A stretch of 48,474 bases of DNA, taken from Pseudomonadota bacterium. Its GTDB lineage: Bacteria > Desulfobacterota > SM23-61. The translations under genes and the position numbers were made by a program. The notes beneath the pieces are model-generated. The model had not been told where the DNA came from, ran no database searches, and worked only from the letters and a program-made list of their open reading frames with translations. Shown piece after piece: positions 48,122-48,474 of this stretch; the first letter of the stretch is position 1, and every line of letters starts with the position of its first letter. Location of the stretch: contig JAHJQK010000194.1 of the NCBI GenBank assembly GCA_018819135.1, forward strand, positions 1-48,474, written 5' to 3'.

Positions 48122-48474
48122 ATGGAGAACAGTTTCCGATTCATTGCTGAAAAAGTCTATGCCATTCCCGGCCGGGGTGTCGTCGTTACCGGTAAGGTGG
48201 AAAGCGGGTCAGTCTCCGTGGGCGAAGAGATTCGATTCCTGGGGACGGATGGACAATGGGTGATCGCTTTGGTGATTGCCATTGAGGTTTCCCAACGTCT
48301 GGTGGATGTAGCTCCGGCTGGGCAGACGGCCAGCCTTCTGCTCGAAGGGGTTAAAAAAGAGCAAATTGCTCTGGGAACCATTTTAATGGCCGCACCGGCC
48401 ACGCCGGTACCGGTCAGCTCTTCTCCCACCCAACCCTCCTTCCCCATAGCGGTCTCAATTCCTCAGGCACCTTC
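48122..48474 (+). CDS. Stand-alone EF-Tu domain-2-like protein (cut by the window end)
   Basis: ATG 48122 with GGGGAG 7 bases upstream; the frame stays open to the last base. The first ~90 residues match the beta-barrel domain 2 of EF-Tu/SelB-type GTPases: FIAEKVYAIPGRGVVVTGKV, SVSVGEEIRFLG, PAGQTASLLLEGVKKEQIALG. The usual GTPase domain 1 (with GxxxxGK and NKxD) is not upstream; the preceding 150 bases hold no G-domain. After the barrel comes a Pro/Ser-rich segment (PVPVSSSPTQPS). A barrel without GTPase is seen as a small separate protein in some bacteria, of unknown use. More may follow outside the window. Confidence 0.8.
   Translation, partial: MENSFRFIAEKVYAIPGRGVVVTGKVESGSVSVGEEIRFLGTDGQWVIALVIAIEVSQRLVDVAPAGQTASLLLEGVKKEQIALGTILMAAPATPVPVSSSPTQPSFPIAVSIPQAP

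Overview
The window most likely comes from an uncultivated anaerobic bacterium of the Desulfobacterota (former Deltaproteobacteria). This is inferred from gene content only: a complete Rnf complex, a 12-heme c-type cytochrome, a TAXI-type TRAP transporter, B12-dependent methylmalonyl-CoA mutase, acyl-CoA degradation genes and the BKACE and NIPSNAP families. No rRNA or tRNA gene is visible, so the placement cannot be confirmed here.

Layout. (1) 1-6.65 kb is an accessory region. It holds a small phage/plasmid-like operon, a membrane-protein/XRE-regulator pair facing away from a shared control region, and a run of integron gene cassettes with three recognisable attC sites but no integron integrase (a CALIN-type array). 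The cassettes carry a metzincin-like peptidase, a zinc-ribbon/HU fusion, a DUF3175 protein and a zinc-finger/winged-helix protein. A MITE-like element and a MerB-like gene remnant sit inside the array. (2) 6.8-9.2 kb: an ArgD-type aminotransferase, intergenic repeats and a GNAT acetyltransferase. (3) 9.5-13.95 kb: an IS91-family element with an accessory tyrosine recombinase gene. That gene is split at its active-site HxxRH codons by a second mobile element, a RIT-like (recombinase-in-trio) element in which the second and third recombinases have been fused out of frame by a deletion. (4) 14.2-19.75 kb: an orphan MgtE_N protein, the 12-heme cytochrome, a LysE exporter, two metabolic genes each damaged by an internal deletion, and an EamA exporter. 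(5) 20-30.2 kb: tandem lipoproteins, BKACE, a lipid kinase, an acyl-CoA dehydrogenase/enoyl-CoA hydratase operon, a TAXI TRAP transporter and NIPSNAP. (6) 30.3-37.7 kb, minus strand: rodA, mrdA, mreD, a PD-(D/E)XK-like gene, trkH and trkA. (7) 37.95-44.4 kb, plus strand: rnfG-E-A-B, a flavodoxin-like gene, rnfC-D and apbE. (8) 44.5-45.75 kb: a collapsed Mrp antiporter locus made of gene pieces. (9) 46-48.5 kb: methylmalonyl-CoA mutase, a stand-alone Lrp-type ligand domain and a stand-alone EF-Tu domain-2 protein that runs off the window.

How the genes fit together. Rnf couples ferredoxin and NAD redox to an ion gradient, and ApbE would attach FMN to RnfG and RnfD. An Mrp Na+/H+ antiporter would have used such a gradient but is now broken. 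Acyl-CoA dehydrogenase, crotonase, BKACE and the mutase suggest fatty or amino acid oxidation via acyl-CoA intermediates; TAXI transport would bring in organic acids.

The most unusual overall pattern is a set of clean internal deletions that leave chimeric genes: RIT recombinases, an enolase-superfamily gene, a 2-hydroxyacid dehydrogenase and MrpE/G/D. These are either a real deletion-prone genome or metagenome assembly collapses, and read mapping would decide.
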